A stretch of 19,748 bases of DNA from CAYUNA01 sp047629355 (GCA_047629355.1 JBLHWU010000120.1:1-19748), one strand, 5' to 3'. Positions 6,553 through 16,100 are shown, counted from the first letter of the stretch. Made by a program: numbers and translations. The notes: generated by a model not told the origin, from the sequence alone.

Positions 6553-6574
6553 GGGAAAAATGGATTTTTAAAAT

Positions 6575-9500
6575 CTACAAACCAATTGATTCTTCCGATA
6601 ATTTCCAAGGATTCAACCGTTGAAAATCAATTTTAAAAGTGATGCGTTTGAAAAAATCATCCCGTCCTGTTACTTTATAATTAAATTCAATATTGTCAGA
6701 ATTGACTATTGGGAAATTCACCGCGACCGCTCCATCAAAAAAGTCCAACATCACCCCGCCACTCCAAAAGAATTGATCCTCAGAAGTTGAATTTTCTTTA
6801 TTGCTTTTAGAATAAACCATATCAAAATAAGGCTTCACCGGTAAGTTTAACGGTAAGTCCTTCGGCAAATCTGCTTTTAAATTTAAGCCAAATAGGTAAT
6901 CATTCGAACCATAGCTAACGCTTTTGGGATTTTGCAATAAAGGCACTTTTAAGCCACCTTGCCCATCGTTAACTTGCCGCGATTCCCAACTCGTCGTCGT
7001 GTTTCGACCAAAGTATAAACCATCATAAGTGTAGTCATTAAATCCTTGAGCCGTTGGATAAAAACTATGCCGACGAGGATTTTTATCTCGCTCCGTATTT
7101 TCAATAAAATAACCAAAAAACAATCGGAAATCTACCTGTCGATTCTCATCATAAACGTACGCAGCTGCCAACTCCAAGGAACTTTTGATATAACTCTGGT
7201 CATTTTGAAAAACATCTTTAAAGGAATGTTGCTCCAAGTTCACTTTTGCAGAAAAAGGCATCAACGCATCCTTATTTTTAAAATCATAAGTCAGTCGATA
7301 AAATACATTATTGTCCCATTCTTTTCCCGTAAAAAGCCCCGTTGAATCATCATTAACTTTGACTTCTTCATTAATGAAATGCGCCTGCAATTTTATTTGC
7401 TGCTCAATATTACTCTTCGGCGATTTTCTAAAAGTAAAGACTAAGTACGGCGCGAATTTCGCAAACTTGTATTGTACTTCTACTTTTGGCGCACCAATTT
7501 CTGCAATCAAAGAATCTTGGTCAAACGTAAAACTTTTCACATCCAAACCAAGTGTCAACTGCTTCGCCGAAGTATTTTTTGGGTACACATTATACACCAC
7601 ATTTCCAACGCCAACCAAGTCTTTGGTCCCAAAAGCATACATCGGCGTCACCGCAAACTCCAATCGTTTGGACGGCAAAGTTCGATTGTAAAATGTCAAT
7701 CCCGCCATGAATTTATCATACACATTATATCCAATCGCAGGCAGCCAAAACACGTCCGATTTTTGTGGATTCTCGACGGACGGCGCAAATTTCAGACGCA
7801 ACGGCTCGACTTTTTTCAGCAGTCCAGACGTTTTGATATTATTATTGGTACGATATAATTCTAAGGTTGTATGTTCTGCATCGAGCACTATTTTATCGTA
7901 ATCTCCTTTTGGAAAACTAATTTCTTTTTTATCCGAAAAACCATCAAACCAACGTGTTTCCACAATTTTTCCATCCTTCATTCCTGAAATGGGAAACGGC
8001 GCATTCAGTTGTCCTTTATTTTTAATGGTCAAACCAATTCCATCGTTTTCAGTAGAAATATTGGCAATCGCGTAATCCATTTTTTCAATAGAATTGATAT
8101 ATCCATCAAAAAACCAATCCAAATTTTTATCCGTCTGACTCATCACGTACGCCCGAAAATCTTCAGGATAAGGGTGCTTAAATGCCCATTTTTTATAATA
8201 GCCTTGCATAATTTCATTAAAAGTCTCTTCGCCTAAATACCCTTCCAAATGCTGCATCGCTGACCCCGGCTTGACATACGAACTTATCCCATAATTCAAC
8301 TGCGAAAAATCATCCGAATGTGTCTCAGGTGCTTGGTCAAGTTGCTTCCGCGCGAGAAGTAACCACGCTGCTTCCATATTATCAACGTCCGTTTTGGCTT
8401 CAAAAAACGCAGGCCCCATTTGCACGACGCGACTGCCGCCGTAGTATTTTTTCATATATTGATACTCATAATAAGTATTCATTCCTTCATCCATCCAAGC
8501 GTGGTCGCGCTCGTTGGATGCCAAAATTCCGTAGAACCAATTGTGCCCCACTTCATGCGTAATCACTTGATCTAAATCCTTCGGACTTCCTGCCAAACCA
8601 ATCACCGTAATCATCGGATATTCCATGCCACCGCCCGCACTCAATGCACTTTGTACCGCTGTCGCTTGCGGCCACGGATACTCGCCAACCATCTCAGAAT
8701 AATATTCAATCGACCGATTCACGTAATCAATACTTTTTCCCCAATAGTCCGCCTGCTGCTCGGTAAACATCGTCCAAGTATCGACTTTTTGACCTGACTT
8801 TAAGGTCACTTCACTTTTCTGAACTTTAAATCGCTTATCCGCAAACCACGCAAAATCATGGACTTTTTCAGCGGTATAAACCAACGTTTTCATCGTTTGA
8901 CTCGAAAATGGAAAAGTGTCAAGTTCGCCGTAAGTTTCCAATTTATTCGCTGCTTTATTTTTAAAATAATCGGTCGTTTCTTCAATTTTTTCCTTTAAAA
9001 AATCTTTCTCAGAATCGGTTTCTAAAACACCAGTTGCGCCCACTACATAATTTTCTGGCAACGTAATCTGTACTTCAAAACTTCCAAACTCTGAGTAAAA
9101 TTCGCCCATATTCAAATAAGGCATCGGATGCCAGCCTTTATGGTCAAAAACGGCTGGCTTTGGAAACCACTGCGTCAATTGATAGCTTTGGTCAACATGC
9201 CCCAAGCGTGAAAAAGAAGCTGGAATTTTTAATAAAAAAGGTGTTTTAATCATAATCTTCTCTCCTTTTTTTAAAGGTTCAGATAATGTGATTTTAGCGA
9301 TGTCCCCATTTTTTTCATCGTACGCCCAAGTTGCGGTGTTGTCATTTACTTTAAAATCCAGCTTATCTAAGTACCCAAAATCGCTATTTTCTGCAAAATA
9401 AAAATCGGTATCTCCCAAGCGAATTTGCTGCTTAGAAAAAGCAGTATTGATGTTTTTGTAGGCATTTGGCCAGAGGTGCATCCAAATTTCAGCCAGTGCC

Positions 9501-9673
9501 GTCGGAGCGTTATTCGTATATTCAATTTCGATATTGCCTTCAAGGGTGTGCGCTTCATCGTCCAAGGTAACGTCGATTTTATAGTTGACTTCTTGTTGAA
9601 AATTGCTATCCGTTTGGGCGAATAAAAAAGCAGTCGAAAAAAGGAGTAGGAGTATTGTGAGTTTATTTTTCAT
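6575..9673 (-). CDS. Secreted M1 family metallopeptidase with barrel-like C-terminal half
   Basis: This 1032-residue protein has a signal peptide (residues 1-20, ending FLFAQ). The M1 (gluzincin) part has an N-terminal beta domain (about 25-215) and a thermolysin-like catalytic domain with the substrate-binding GGGMEYPM (347-354), the zinc motif HEVGHNW (H373, E374, H377) and the third ligand E396 in DEGMNTYYE, at the correct 18-residue spacing. All catalytic residues are intact, so aminopeptidase activity is expected. The part after about residue 590 is not M1: it has many alternating hydrophobic/polar strands and aromatic girdles, such as FMAGLTFYNRTLP, LVFTFRKSP and a final ITFKIDF, and looks like an outer-membrane beta-barrel. 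There is no T9SS sorting domain, which fits self-anchoring in the outer membrane (inference). It lies downstream of the Met-zincin gene on the same strand, 205 bp apart. Confidence 0.92.
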   Translation of the reverse strand: MKNKLTILLLLFSTAFLFAQTDSNFQQEVNYKIDVTLDDEAHTLEGNIEIEYTNNAPTALAEIWMHLWPNAYKNINTAFSKQQIRLGDTDFYFAENSDFGYLDKLDFKVNDNTATWAYDEKNGDIAKITLSEPLKKGEKIMIKTPFLLKIPASFSRLGHVDQSYQLTQWFPKPAVFDHKGWHPMPYLNMGEFYSEFGSFEVQITLPENYVVGATGVLETDSEKDFLKEKIEETTDYFKNKAANKLETYGELDTFPFSSQTMKTLVYTAEKVHDFAWFADKRFKVQKSEVTLKSGQKVDTWTMFTEQQADYWGKSIDYVNRSIEYYSEMVGEYPWPQATAVQSALSAGGGMEYPMITVIGLAGSPKDLDQVITHEVGHNWFYGILASNERDHAWMDEGMNTYYEYQYMKKYYGGSRVVQMGPAFFEAKTDVDNMEAAWLLLARKQLDQAPETHSDDFSQLNYGISSYVKPGSAMQHLEGYLGEETFNEIMQGYYKKWAFKHPYPEDFRAYVMSQTDKNLDWFFDGYINSIEKMDYAIANISTENDGIGLTIKNKGQLNAPFPISGMKDGKIVETRWFDGFSDKKEISFPKGDYDKIVLDAEHTTLELYRTNNNIKTSGLLKKVEPLRLKFAPSVENPQKSDVFWLPAIGYNVYDKFMAGLTFYNRTLPSKRLEFAVTPMYAFGTKDLVGVGNVVYNVYPKNTSAKQLTLGLDVKSFTFDQDSLIAEIGAPKVEVQYKFAKFAPYLVFTFRKSPKSNIEQQIKLQAHFINEEVKVNDDSTGLFTGKEWDNNVFYRLTYDFKNKDALMPFSAKVNLEQHSFKDVFQNDQSYIKSSLELAAAYVYDENRQVDFRLFFGYFIENTERDKNPRRHSFYPTAQGFNDYTYDGLYFGRNTTTSWESRQVNDGQGGLKVPLLQNPKSVSYGSNDYLFGLNLKADLPKDLPLNLPVKPYFDMVYSKSNKENSTSEDQFFWSGGVMLDFFDGAVAVNFPIVNSDNIEFNYKVTGRDDFFKRITFKIDFQRLNPWKLSEESIGL

Positions 9674-9760
9674 CGTAAAAATTAAAATTTAAGGGTTGAG
9701 GGTTCTAGGGGGTAAAATTAAAAAATAGGAGACGATGAAACCTGATTGTGCGATTCTTTT

Positions 9761-9837
9761 TTTGTCATTCTGAGCGAAGTGGAAAAATCTGAGGTGTTGT
9801 TGTACCCAGATTCCTCCACTTCGGTCGGAATGACAAA
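9761..9837. repeat. Long intergenic hairpin repeat (TGTCATTC...GAATGACA type)
   Basis: The 30-base arms 9761-9790 (starting TTTGTCATTCTGAGCGAAGT) and 9808-9837 (ending GGAATGACAAA) pair at 26 of 30 positions around a 17-base loop. Part of the right arm, GTCGGAATGACAAAA (9824-9838), is repeated once more as GTCGGAAAGACAAAA (9843-9857). From memory, hairpins with this GTCATTC...GAAGTGGA core are dispersed in many Bacteroidota genomes. It sits just after the Met-zincin stop and may end or protect that transcript. Confidence 0.75.
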
Positions 9838-9878
9838 ATGTAGTCGGAAAGACAAAAGACAATTAAAGTGACAAAAAA

Positions 9879-12335
9879 TCAATGACTATGCCCACATCCA
9901 ATCGGCGAACCCGTAGGCATTGCTGGTGTAGCAGGCATTTTATAATTCTCGGGATGCTTTTTGAATTGCTCGATTTGAAAAGTAAGGTAAGTTTCATGAG
10001 CATTACTCATTCCATTATTTTTAGAAATCAGTACCTTTTCCAATTTATTAATTTGAAATAATGCAGCTGCCGCAACTTGTTGATTTCCCTTGTTATGACT
10101 TGCCAACTGAAATAAATGCTGCATCGTTAATTTTTCAACTAAGACAATCATTTCATTATCAAACGGCGTTGTTTCACCTCTATTTTTATCAATAGTATTC
10201 AAATTTTCAAGCAACTCATTTAAAGATATAAACGCGGCGGAATTTCGTGCATTTTGCTCCACAACCCGCGCCAATCGTTCTGGGTTTAAAATAAATTTCA
10301 ACGTATTATTAGCTGAAGTCTCTGCTGCTGCCAATGGGTCAAAAATCATCGAAGTATTCGTTTTGAATAATTCTCGATCACGGCTATAACCAATCGGTTG
10401 CGGTGGAATTAAGTCCAATAAATGATTCGGCATTTTTAAATAATCAGCGGTCAATGTCTCTAGCAAAGCATTCAAAGCTTCTTTTTGAATCGCTGCATCC
10501 ACTGGCGAAACCAACGGTGTTTTCTGATTTTTCAAACTTTTACTGTTCACCGAATATTCATAATTCACCCCACCAATTAACTTTGCAACTGCTTCCACCT
10601 GATAGCGTGGCGATAAATAAATCGGTACTAAAATATTCTCTAAATGCGCCACCGGCATTCCTTCTGGCAAGCTGTTCAAATTCAAGTTTTTCAAAGATTT
10701 TTTTCGCACTTTTATCATGCGTTTCAATTCTTCCGTCGGCGAATTTCCATTGTCCCAAAGATGCGCCGCAGGATGTGCGCTACCCGGAGAACGAGCGTCT
10801 TGGTCGGAAATGTATTGCAGACCCATTTCAGCATTTTTAGTTAAAATTTGCTGCAATGCCTCCCCTTCGTTTGTCCCTTTCGGAAAATCTTGATAACCAT
10901 ATATAACGGTGCGCTTGTCCCATGCTCCAATTTTATCGTCGTACGCATTTTCAAAATTTGGCTGACCATTTTCACCCACCGTCACATATGGATGCGGGTA
11001 ATCCATCACCGAAGCACGGTCGTTGCCGCTTGCTGCAAAATTATGTGCCAAGCCAATCGTATGACCAACCTCATGCGCCGAAAGCTGCCGCAATCTTGCC
11101 AGTGCCATTTCCAATAGTTGCGGGTCAGGCGTCACACCATCCGCTGCATAACCAGACGATAATCCTTGCGCAATTAGAAAGTCCTGACGCACGCGAAGGG
11201 AACCCAAAGAAACGTGTCCCTTGATAATTTCGCCCGTACGCGGATCAATTACGGAACTCCCATACGACCAGCCTCGCGTCGAACGGTGCACCCATTGAAT
11301 GAGATTATACCGAACATCCATCGGGTCCGCATCGGCAGGTAATTCTCGGACTTGAAAGGCATTCTTGTAACCTGCCGCTTCGAATGCCTGATTCCACCAA
11401 GTCGCACCTTCCATGAGGGCAGATTTGATGGGCTCGGGGGCGCCACGGTCGAGGTAATAAATGATAGGTTCAACAGGCTCGCTCATTTTTGCGTTCGGAT
11501 TCTTCTTTTCCAAACGGTGGCGAGTAATTAGTCTTTTCACCAAAGGCTGCGTGACTGGTGTCGCATAATCTTGGTAGCTGATTTCAAAATAACCGCAACG
11601 TGGGTCAAAAACTCGTGGCTGATAACCCGCATCTGGCAATTCGACAAAGGAATGATGTTGCCGCACCGTCACCGCTTCGGGCGAAGGCGTGACGGTGCGG
11701 ATATAGCTGCCTTCCGCATTGCCAGTAAAGGTCAATGTGGATTCAAATTCAGTATTTTTTGGAAAATTTTTAGTGCGTTTTAAATAAATGGCAGAGCGGG
11801 ATTCGTCTAGTTTATACTGTCCTTGCTTCCCCTTTTTTAAACTGCCTGCAACATCATGGGCATCGCGCAACAAAAATTTCGTTGCATCAACTAAAATGCG
11901 CCCATCTTTTTCGGAAGTCACTTTAAATCCCCATAAAACAGACTGTGCAAAAGCTTCTTCTACCGATTGCCGTTCGTCGGAATTGTCACTGACCGCACGG
12001 TATTTATAATTGAGGTGAGTTAGTAAAATTTTGTTTCCACTACGTGTGAATTTTACGATACGCTCACGGCCTAATTGTCCTCGGTCTAAACCAATATCGT
12101 TTGAACCAATACCCGCGGGTAAAGAATTAACGTAGAGGAATTCGGTATCTAACTTATCAATTTCAACCCAAATTTTTCCTTGTTTTTCATCCCAATAAAA
12201 ATCGAAATAGCCAGTTTGCTTTTGCAAATCAGTGGTGAGCTCATCGAAGGTTTTGGGGGCTTTTTTTTCTTGAGCCAATAGGACATTGGTACTGAAGAGT
12301 AGCGCAAGGACAATTAGATATCTGTGGTACATCAT
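9879..12335 (-). CDS. Secreted zinc-dependent Met-zincin protease (DUF5117/DUF4953 type)
   Basis: This 818-residue exported protease starts with a signal peptide (1-22, ending LLAQ). An N-terminal beta-rich region (about 40-230) matches the DUF5117-like segment of this family. The catalytic region has the extended zinc motif HEVGHTIGLAH (H421, E422, H425, H431) followed by HNFAAS and a Met-turn VMDYPHP (M444), the hallmark of metzincins. A long helical C-terminal domain (about 530-800) follows, and the protein ends in a Cys/His-rich GCGHSH tail that might bind metal (speculative). The length is typical. The start could be either of two adjacent ATGs (12335 or 12332). Upstream lie an octamer tandem repeat and a weak promoter-like pair (TTTG at 12409-12406, TATATTGC at 12386-12379 on the minus strand). 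It follows the large surface-protein gene by 90 bp; co-transcription is possible. Confidence 0.92.
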   Translation of the reverse strand: MMYHRYLIVLALLFSTNVLLAQEKKAPKTFDELTTDLQKQTGYFDFYWDEKQGKIWVEIDKLDTEFLYVNSLPAGIGSNDIGLDRGQLGRERIVKFTRSGNKILLTHLNYKYRAVSDNSDERQSVEEAFAQSVLWGFKVTSEKDGRILVDATKFLLRDAHDVAGSLKKGKQGQYKLDESRSAIYLKRTKNFPKNTEFESTLTFTGNAEGSYIRTVTPSPEAVTVRQHHSFVELPDAGYQPRVFDPRCGYFEISYQDYATPVTQPLVKRLITRHRLEKKNPNAKMSEPVEPIIYYLDRGAPEPIKSALMEGATWWNQAFEAAGYKNAFQVRELPADADPMDVRYNLIQWVHRSTRGWSYGSSVIDPRTGEIIKGHVSLGSLRVRQDFLIAQGLSSGYAADGVTPDPQLLEMALARLRQLSAHEVGHTIGLAHNFAASGNDRASVMDYPHPYVTVGENGQPNFENAYDDKIGAWDKRTVIYGYQDFPKGTNEGEALQQILTKNAEMGLQYISDQDARSPGSAHPAAHLWDNGNSPTEELKRMIKVRKKSLKNLNLNSLPEGMPVAHLENILVPIYLSPRYQVEAVAKLIGGVNYEYSVNSKSLKNQKTPLVSPVDAAIQKEALNALLETLTADYLKMPNHLLDLIPPQPIGYSRDRELFKTNTSMIFDPLAAAETSANNTLKFILNPERLARVVEQNARNSAAFISLNELLENLNTIDKNRGETTPFDNEMIVLVEKLTMQHLFQLASHNKGNQQVAAAALFQINKLEKVLISKNNGMSNAHETYLTFQIEQFKKHPENYKMPATPAMPTGSPIGCGHSH

Positions 12336-12342
12336 TTTATTT

Positions 12343-12374
12343 AGAAATTTAGAAATTTGGAAATTTAATTATTT
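12343..12374. repeat. Degenerate octamer tandem repeat (about 4 units)
   Basis: AGAAATTT, AGAAATTT, GGAAATTT and AATTATTT follow each other directly, beginning 7 bases upstream of the Met-zincin start codon. On the coding strand the units read AAATTTCT and lie in the presumed leader or promoter. Confidence 0.7.
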
Positions 12375-12425
12375 GGAAGCAATATAGCCCAAAATTCTAA
12401 ACATCCAAAAGTCTAAATATCTTTT

Positions 12426-15400
12426 CTAAAACCGCATCACCATCAACCGTTTCGTAACCGCTCGATAACCATCGACTTGCACCCAAAGCATATAGCTACC
12501 TTCGCGCCATCCGGAGACATCCAACGTCCAGATTGGTTGCGATAATTCGGCAATGTTTTCCTCAAAAACAGGTTGCCCCAACTGATTACTAACCAAGATT
12601 TTTGCGGATTCCCCAAGGAAGTCTTCTAATTTTAAATGGACAACATCGCTTGCGGGGTTTGGAAAAATCGCATAATTTAAAACAGGCGTAAAATTCACTT
12701 TTTGAACGGCACTCAATTGAGTATCGCCATTTGAAAACTGCATCGTTGCTCGATAAAAATTAGCACCTTCGTATGGGGAGTTGTCTATTTTTTCAAAAAC
12801 AACTTTGTCATTTTTATTAATTTCAAATAAAGGTTCAAAAGTCAATCCATCGGCAGATTTTTCAATAAAAATGGTTTCAACAGCTTCATCAGAAAACGCA
12901 ATGCCGTGCAAATCAACCTGCTCCGCTTTTGCCGCTGCTTGCAATTGTAAATTATCCCTATTGACAAATAACAATGCTTGCGGCGCGGCAATTGTGACCG
13001 TATAATCCTCTACTTCGCCGTAGTCAAAATTCCCACAAGGCTCCGGTTCTACATCACGACTCTTCGCAACCCGCATGCGCGTATTTCCAACTAGTGCAGC
13101 CATGGGAATGTCGATTGTACCTTGCGTTACATCATTTGAAGTACCATTTGGTGGCATCGGCGTCAAGCCAGAAAAGGCAATTTCGGAAGGTTCGTCAAAT
13201 ACACCATCTTGATTGTAATCAATCCAAACTTTCCAATATTCGGCGTATGTAAACCAGCTAAAATCAGCCGTTAAATTAATATCGACGGTCTCACCAGCCA
13301 CTAAATTAGCGACTTCACTAGTGAAGTCTGAATATTGACTTTTACCTGATGCCTTGTCCAAATTATTGATTGCGACACCCGAAATCCAATCATGCCACGG
13401 AAAATCTCCCGCAGATGCACAATAATTGGCAGGGCCGCCATCATTGGAACAAGAACTTGGTGCAATGATGAGATCGCTAGTATTACAATTATTATCAGCA
13501 TCAAGAATCGCCAGTGAAAGATTTCCATTAGAAATTAAAAACGGACCGATTGCTTCTGCCACATCATAATTCCCAGAATAAGTCGAGCCATTAATCGTCG
13601 TTTCCCAACCTGAACCTGCGCCAAATCCTGTCATTAATAAATCGAAAGTGAAGATATCATCCGCAGAATCAGCATCCGTCCCCGCATCGTCACAACTAAT
13701 ATTTGGGATGGTTGAGGTAATGCTGCACGGCGTTGCATTCGAGCAAGACGCAGGTGCAACCACTGTTTTTAAATGTGCGCAAGCCTCCACTTGGTCAGTA
13801 ACCAGCAGGCTCAGATCACCGTCGCTAATCAAAAAGCCGCTGATGATTTCTGGTATATTATAAGTGCCTGTGTATACTGTTCCGTTAATCGCCGTTTCCC
13901 AGCCTGGTCCTGTATTTGTTCCAATTACATTTATTTCAAAAGAAAAAGTATCGTCGTCAGAATCTGTATCTGTACCTGTACCTGCATCATCACAAGTTTC
14001 ATTAGAAATGGTCGCAGTAATAGAACAAGCATTCGCATTTGAGCAACTTGCTGGTGCAAAAACAATAACTACGTCATTGCAACCATTGTCCACATTGTCG
14101 ACAACCGCAAAAGTAACATCGCCGTCACTAATCAAAAACGGACCGAAAGTTTGTGGCATATCGTAGCTTCCACTGACCGATTCTCCGTTGATAGTAGACA
14201 ACCAACCTGCTCCGGTGGAAGTCCCCGTTACGGTCAAATCAAAGGTGAAAGTATCATCCGCTGGGTCAGTATCCGTACCTGCATCATCACAAGGACTTGC
14301 AGTTACCGTACCCGTTATTGTGCAAACATTATTCGAACAACTTGCTGGTGGTATTACTGAAACAACTTCCGTACAAATATTGTTTGTATCGTCTATTAAA
14401 TCAAAATCAATATCCCCATTACTAATTACGAAAGGCCCAAACGTTTGAGTAGTTCCATAAATGCCGCTTTCTGATTGACCATTAATTATAGCTGTCCAGC
14501 CCGTTCCCGCATTCATCCCCGTTACGTTTAAATCAAAAGTAAACGTATCATCGCTGGAGTCTGAATCTGTACCCGCATCATCACAAGCACTCGCCGTCGC
14601 TGTTGCCGAAATGGTGCAAACTGGTTGGCCACCTTGGATTATATTTACGGTATAATCTTCAATTTCACCGTAATCAATATTACCGCAAGATGAAGCATAA
14701 GCATTTCGGGTTTGAATTACGCGCATTCGAGTGCCACCCAATTCTGCATTGGCAGGAATCGAAATTGAACCTGTCACCGTTCCTGCAGTTCCGAAAATAG
14801 CAGGAGCCGTTAAAGTTTCTGAAAAGGCAATTTCGACAGGTTCTTGAAAAACACCATCTCGGTTGTAATCAATCCAAACACGGATATATTCATCATGAGT
14901 TGTCCAGCTAAAACTACTTTCTACCGAAATGGGGTAACTGCCACTCGTCTCGACATCCGTCACATCTGAAGTATAATCGTTATAGACGTTCTTATTAGAA
15001 TTTTTGTTAATTTGATTAAAAGTAACGTTAGAAATCCAGTCCGTCCAAGGAAAATCACTTTGCGCCGAGCAATACGTAATTGGAACACTGCTATTGATAG
15101 AGATGAAAACGGATTGGCTTCCTGTACATCCACTCGTGTCCGTCACCGTCACCGAATAACTCCCCGAACCTAAGCCAGAAATGGTTTGCGTTGTTTCATT
15201 ATTGCTCCATAAATAAGTGTACGGCGGCATTCCTCCCAATGGACTTACCATTGCCGTTCCATTCATTGACGAGTTAGAATTGGTATCTGTCGCCGAAGTA
15301 TTTGGTGTGACCGAAGAAGGTTCAGTAATCACGACGTTTGCGGCACCTGTCATGCTGCTTGCGTCTGTGACCGTAACCATATAAGTATTGGCTACGAGAT

Positions 15401-16100
15401 TAGTAGCAGTTGCAGTTGTTTGACCATTTGACCAAACATAAGTGTATGGCGCGGTTCCATTAGAGGAAGAAACTGTTGCATCTCCGTCATTCAAGCCACC
15501 GCAAGAGACGTTATTTTTAGTTGGAAAATTAACGTTAATTGCTCCCGTTCCACCACTGGTTAAATTAAAAAAAGACTTGTAAAAATTACCATTTTCATCT
15601 TTAATAATGGTGTTATCTGAAATATTGTCATTATTAATATCAACTTCCGCCTCAAAATAAATTTCAAACGTATAATTCCCTTGGTTCAAACCATTCGCCA
15701 AATCAATAGCAACTGTACTACTTCGTCTTTTAGTACGATATGTGCCATTCGATAACAGTGTCAAAGTTGATAACGTGTACAATTGAAAGCTACCTGGCGT
15801 TGTTCCAGTTTCATAAATACGGTAATAAAGCTTTCCGTTCAAGACTTTATTATCACAACTTTCCCACGTCACGGTTTCGGCGTAAGTCATCACAATTGAG
15901 GTAACATCCCCAAAATTATGATTGTTAAAACTTGATAAATACCCACAATTTGCAACGTATAAACCCGTATTCGTACCATTGGCTTCTACGTTTAAAATGG
16001 TATTACAAGAACTCACGAAGTTATAACCGCAAGCATTTAAATCACTGGGCAATACCCAGAGTAAAAGGTAAAAAATTGGCAATAAGTAATAATTTCTCAT
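12426..16100 (-). CDS. Large modular T9SS-secreted surface protein (SprB, GEVED and Asp/Cys repeats)
   Basis: This 1224-residue exported protein has a hydrophobic signal (5-23) ending LNA-C24. In order: an N-terminal beta domain (24-195); two SprB/PKD-like repeats (about 195-260 and 262-336, each with PYTY-x-WSN and a YxVTVTD ending); a GEVED domain (343-487, ending CGNIDYGEIEDYTV); four ~97-residue Asp/Cys-rich repeats (495-885); a second GEVED domain (893-1038, ending CGNFDYGEVEDYTV); a beta domain (1041-1135); and a T9SS type A sorting domain (1140-1224: YAIFPNPASDVVHLKLED onward). It should be secreted across the outer membrane by T9SS and attached to the cell surface or released; adhesion is a likely role, with no direct evidence for a ligand. 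LNAC resembles a lipobox, but a type I signal followed by a structural cysteine is more likely in a T9SS cargo. No clear promoter is visible. Confidence 0.88.
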   Translation of the reverse strand: MRNYYLLPIFYLLLWVLPSDLNACGYNFVSSCNTILNVEANGTNTGLYVANCGYLSSFNNHNFGDVTSIVMTYAETVTWESCDNKVLNGKLYYRIYETGTTPGSFQLYTLSTLTLLSNGTYRTKRRSSTVAIDLANGLNQGNYTFEIYFEAEVDINNDNISDNTIIKDENGNFYKSFFNLTSGGTGAINVNFPTKNNVSCGGLNDGDATVSSSNGTAPYTYVWSNGQTTATATNLVANTYMVTVTDASSMTGAANVVITEPSSVTPNTSATDTNSNSSMNGTAMVSPLGGMPPYTYLWSNNETTQTISGLGSGSYSVTVTDTSGCTGSQSVFISINSSVPITYCSAQSDFPWTDWISNVTFNQINKNSNKNVYNDYTSDVTDVETSGSYPISVESSFSWTTHDEYIRVWIDYNRDGVFQEPVEIAFSETLTAPAIFGTAGTVTGSISIPANAELGGTRMRVIQTRNAYASSCGNIDYGEIEDYTVNIIQGGQPVCTISATATASACDDAGTDSDSSDDTFTFDLNVTGMNAGTGWTAIINGQSESGIYGTTQTFGPFVISNGDIDFDLIDDTNNICTEVVSVIPPASCSNNVCTITGTVTASPCDDAGTDTDPADDTFTFDLTVTGTSTGAGWLSTINGESVSGSYDMPQTFGPFLISDGDVTFAVVDNVDNGCNDVVIVFAPASCSNANACSITATISNETCDDAGTGTDTDSDDDTFSFEINVIGTNTGPGWETAINGTVYTGTYNIPEIISGFLISDGDLSLLVTDQVEACAHLKTVVAPASCSNATPCSITSTIPNISCDDAGTDADSADDIFTFDLLMTGFGAGSGWETTINGSTYSGNYDVAEAIGPFLISNGNLSLAILDADNNCNTSDLIIAPSSCSNDGGPANYCASAGDFPWHDWISGVAINNLDKASGKSQYSDFTSEVANLVAGETVDINLTADFSWFTYAEYWKVWIDYNQDGVFDEPSEIAFSGLTPMPPNGTSNDVTQGTIDIPMAALVGNTRMRVAKSRDVEPEPCGNFDYGEVEDYTVTIAAPQALLFVNRDNLQLQAAAKAEQVDLHGIAFSDEAVETIFIEKSADGLTFEPLFEINKNDKVVFEKIDNSPYEGANFYRATMQFSNGDTQLSAVQKVNFTPVLNYAIFPNPASDVVHLKLEDFLGESAKILVSNQLGQPVFEENIAELSQPIWTLDVSGWREGSYMLWVQVDGYRAVTKRLMVMRF
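13446..14618 (-). repeat. Array of four ~97-residue coding repeats
   Basis: Within the large surface protein, residues 495-590, 593-688, 692-788 and 792-885 share one pattern. It begins C(T/S)I, then CDDAGTD plus an Asp/Ser run and DDTFTFD, a V/M-x-G turn, GW-x-x-x-ING, G-x-Y, GPFLIS-x-G(D/N), and ends PASCSN. Three cysteine positions are conserved in every unit. The units differ at many positions, so the duplication is not recent. Confidence 0.88.

Larger units (their letters stand above)
6036..6574. other. 539-bp intergenic region rich in repeats, no gene
   Basis: Between dprA and the M1 peptidase gene there is no supported coding sequence. It contains repeat copy 2 (6051-6135), a very AT-rich stretch (about 6215-6280), a short inverted pair AGGTGA (6280-6285) / TCACCT (6308-6313), and the separate inverted-repeat element at 6317-6552. 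Confidence 0.7.

Noticed and set aside
7046..8562. Several plus-strand frames of 60-130 codons inside the M1 peptidase gene
   Set aside because: They lie opposite a well-supported coding sequence and have no domain features; they are antisense shadows.
10403..12009. Plus-strand frames up to 145 codons opposite the Met-zincin gene
   Set aside because: Same reason: the minus strand encodes an intact family member with all catalytic residues.
13446..14618. Regular repeats considered as a CRISPR array
   Set aside because: The period is about 295 bp and lies within an open coding sequence, with diverged units; no short identical repeats with unique spacers occur anywhere in the window.
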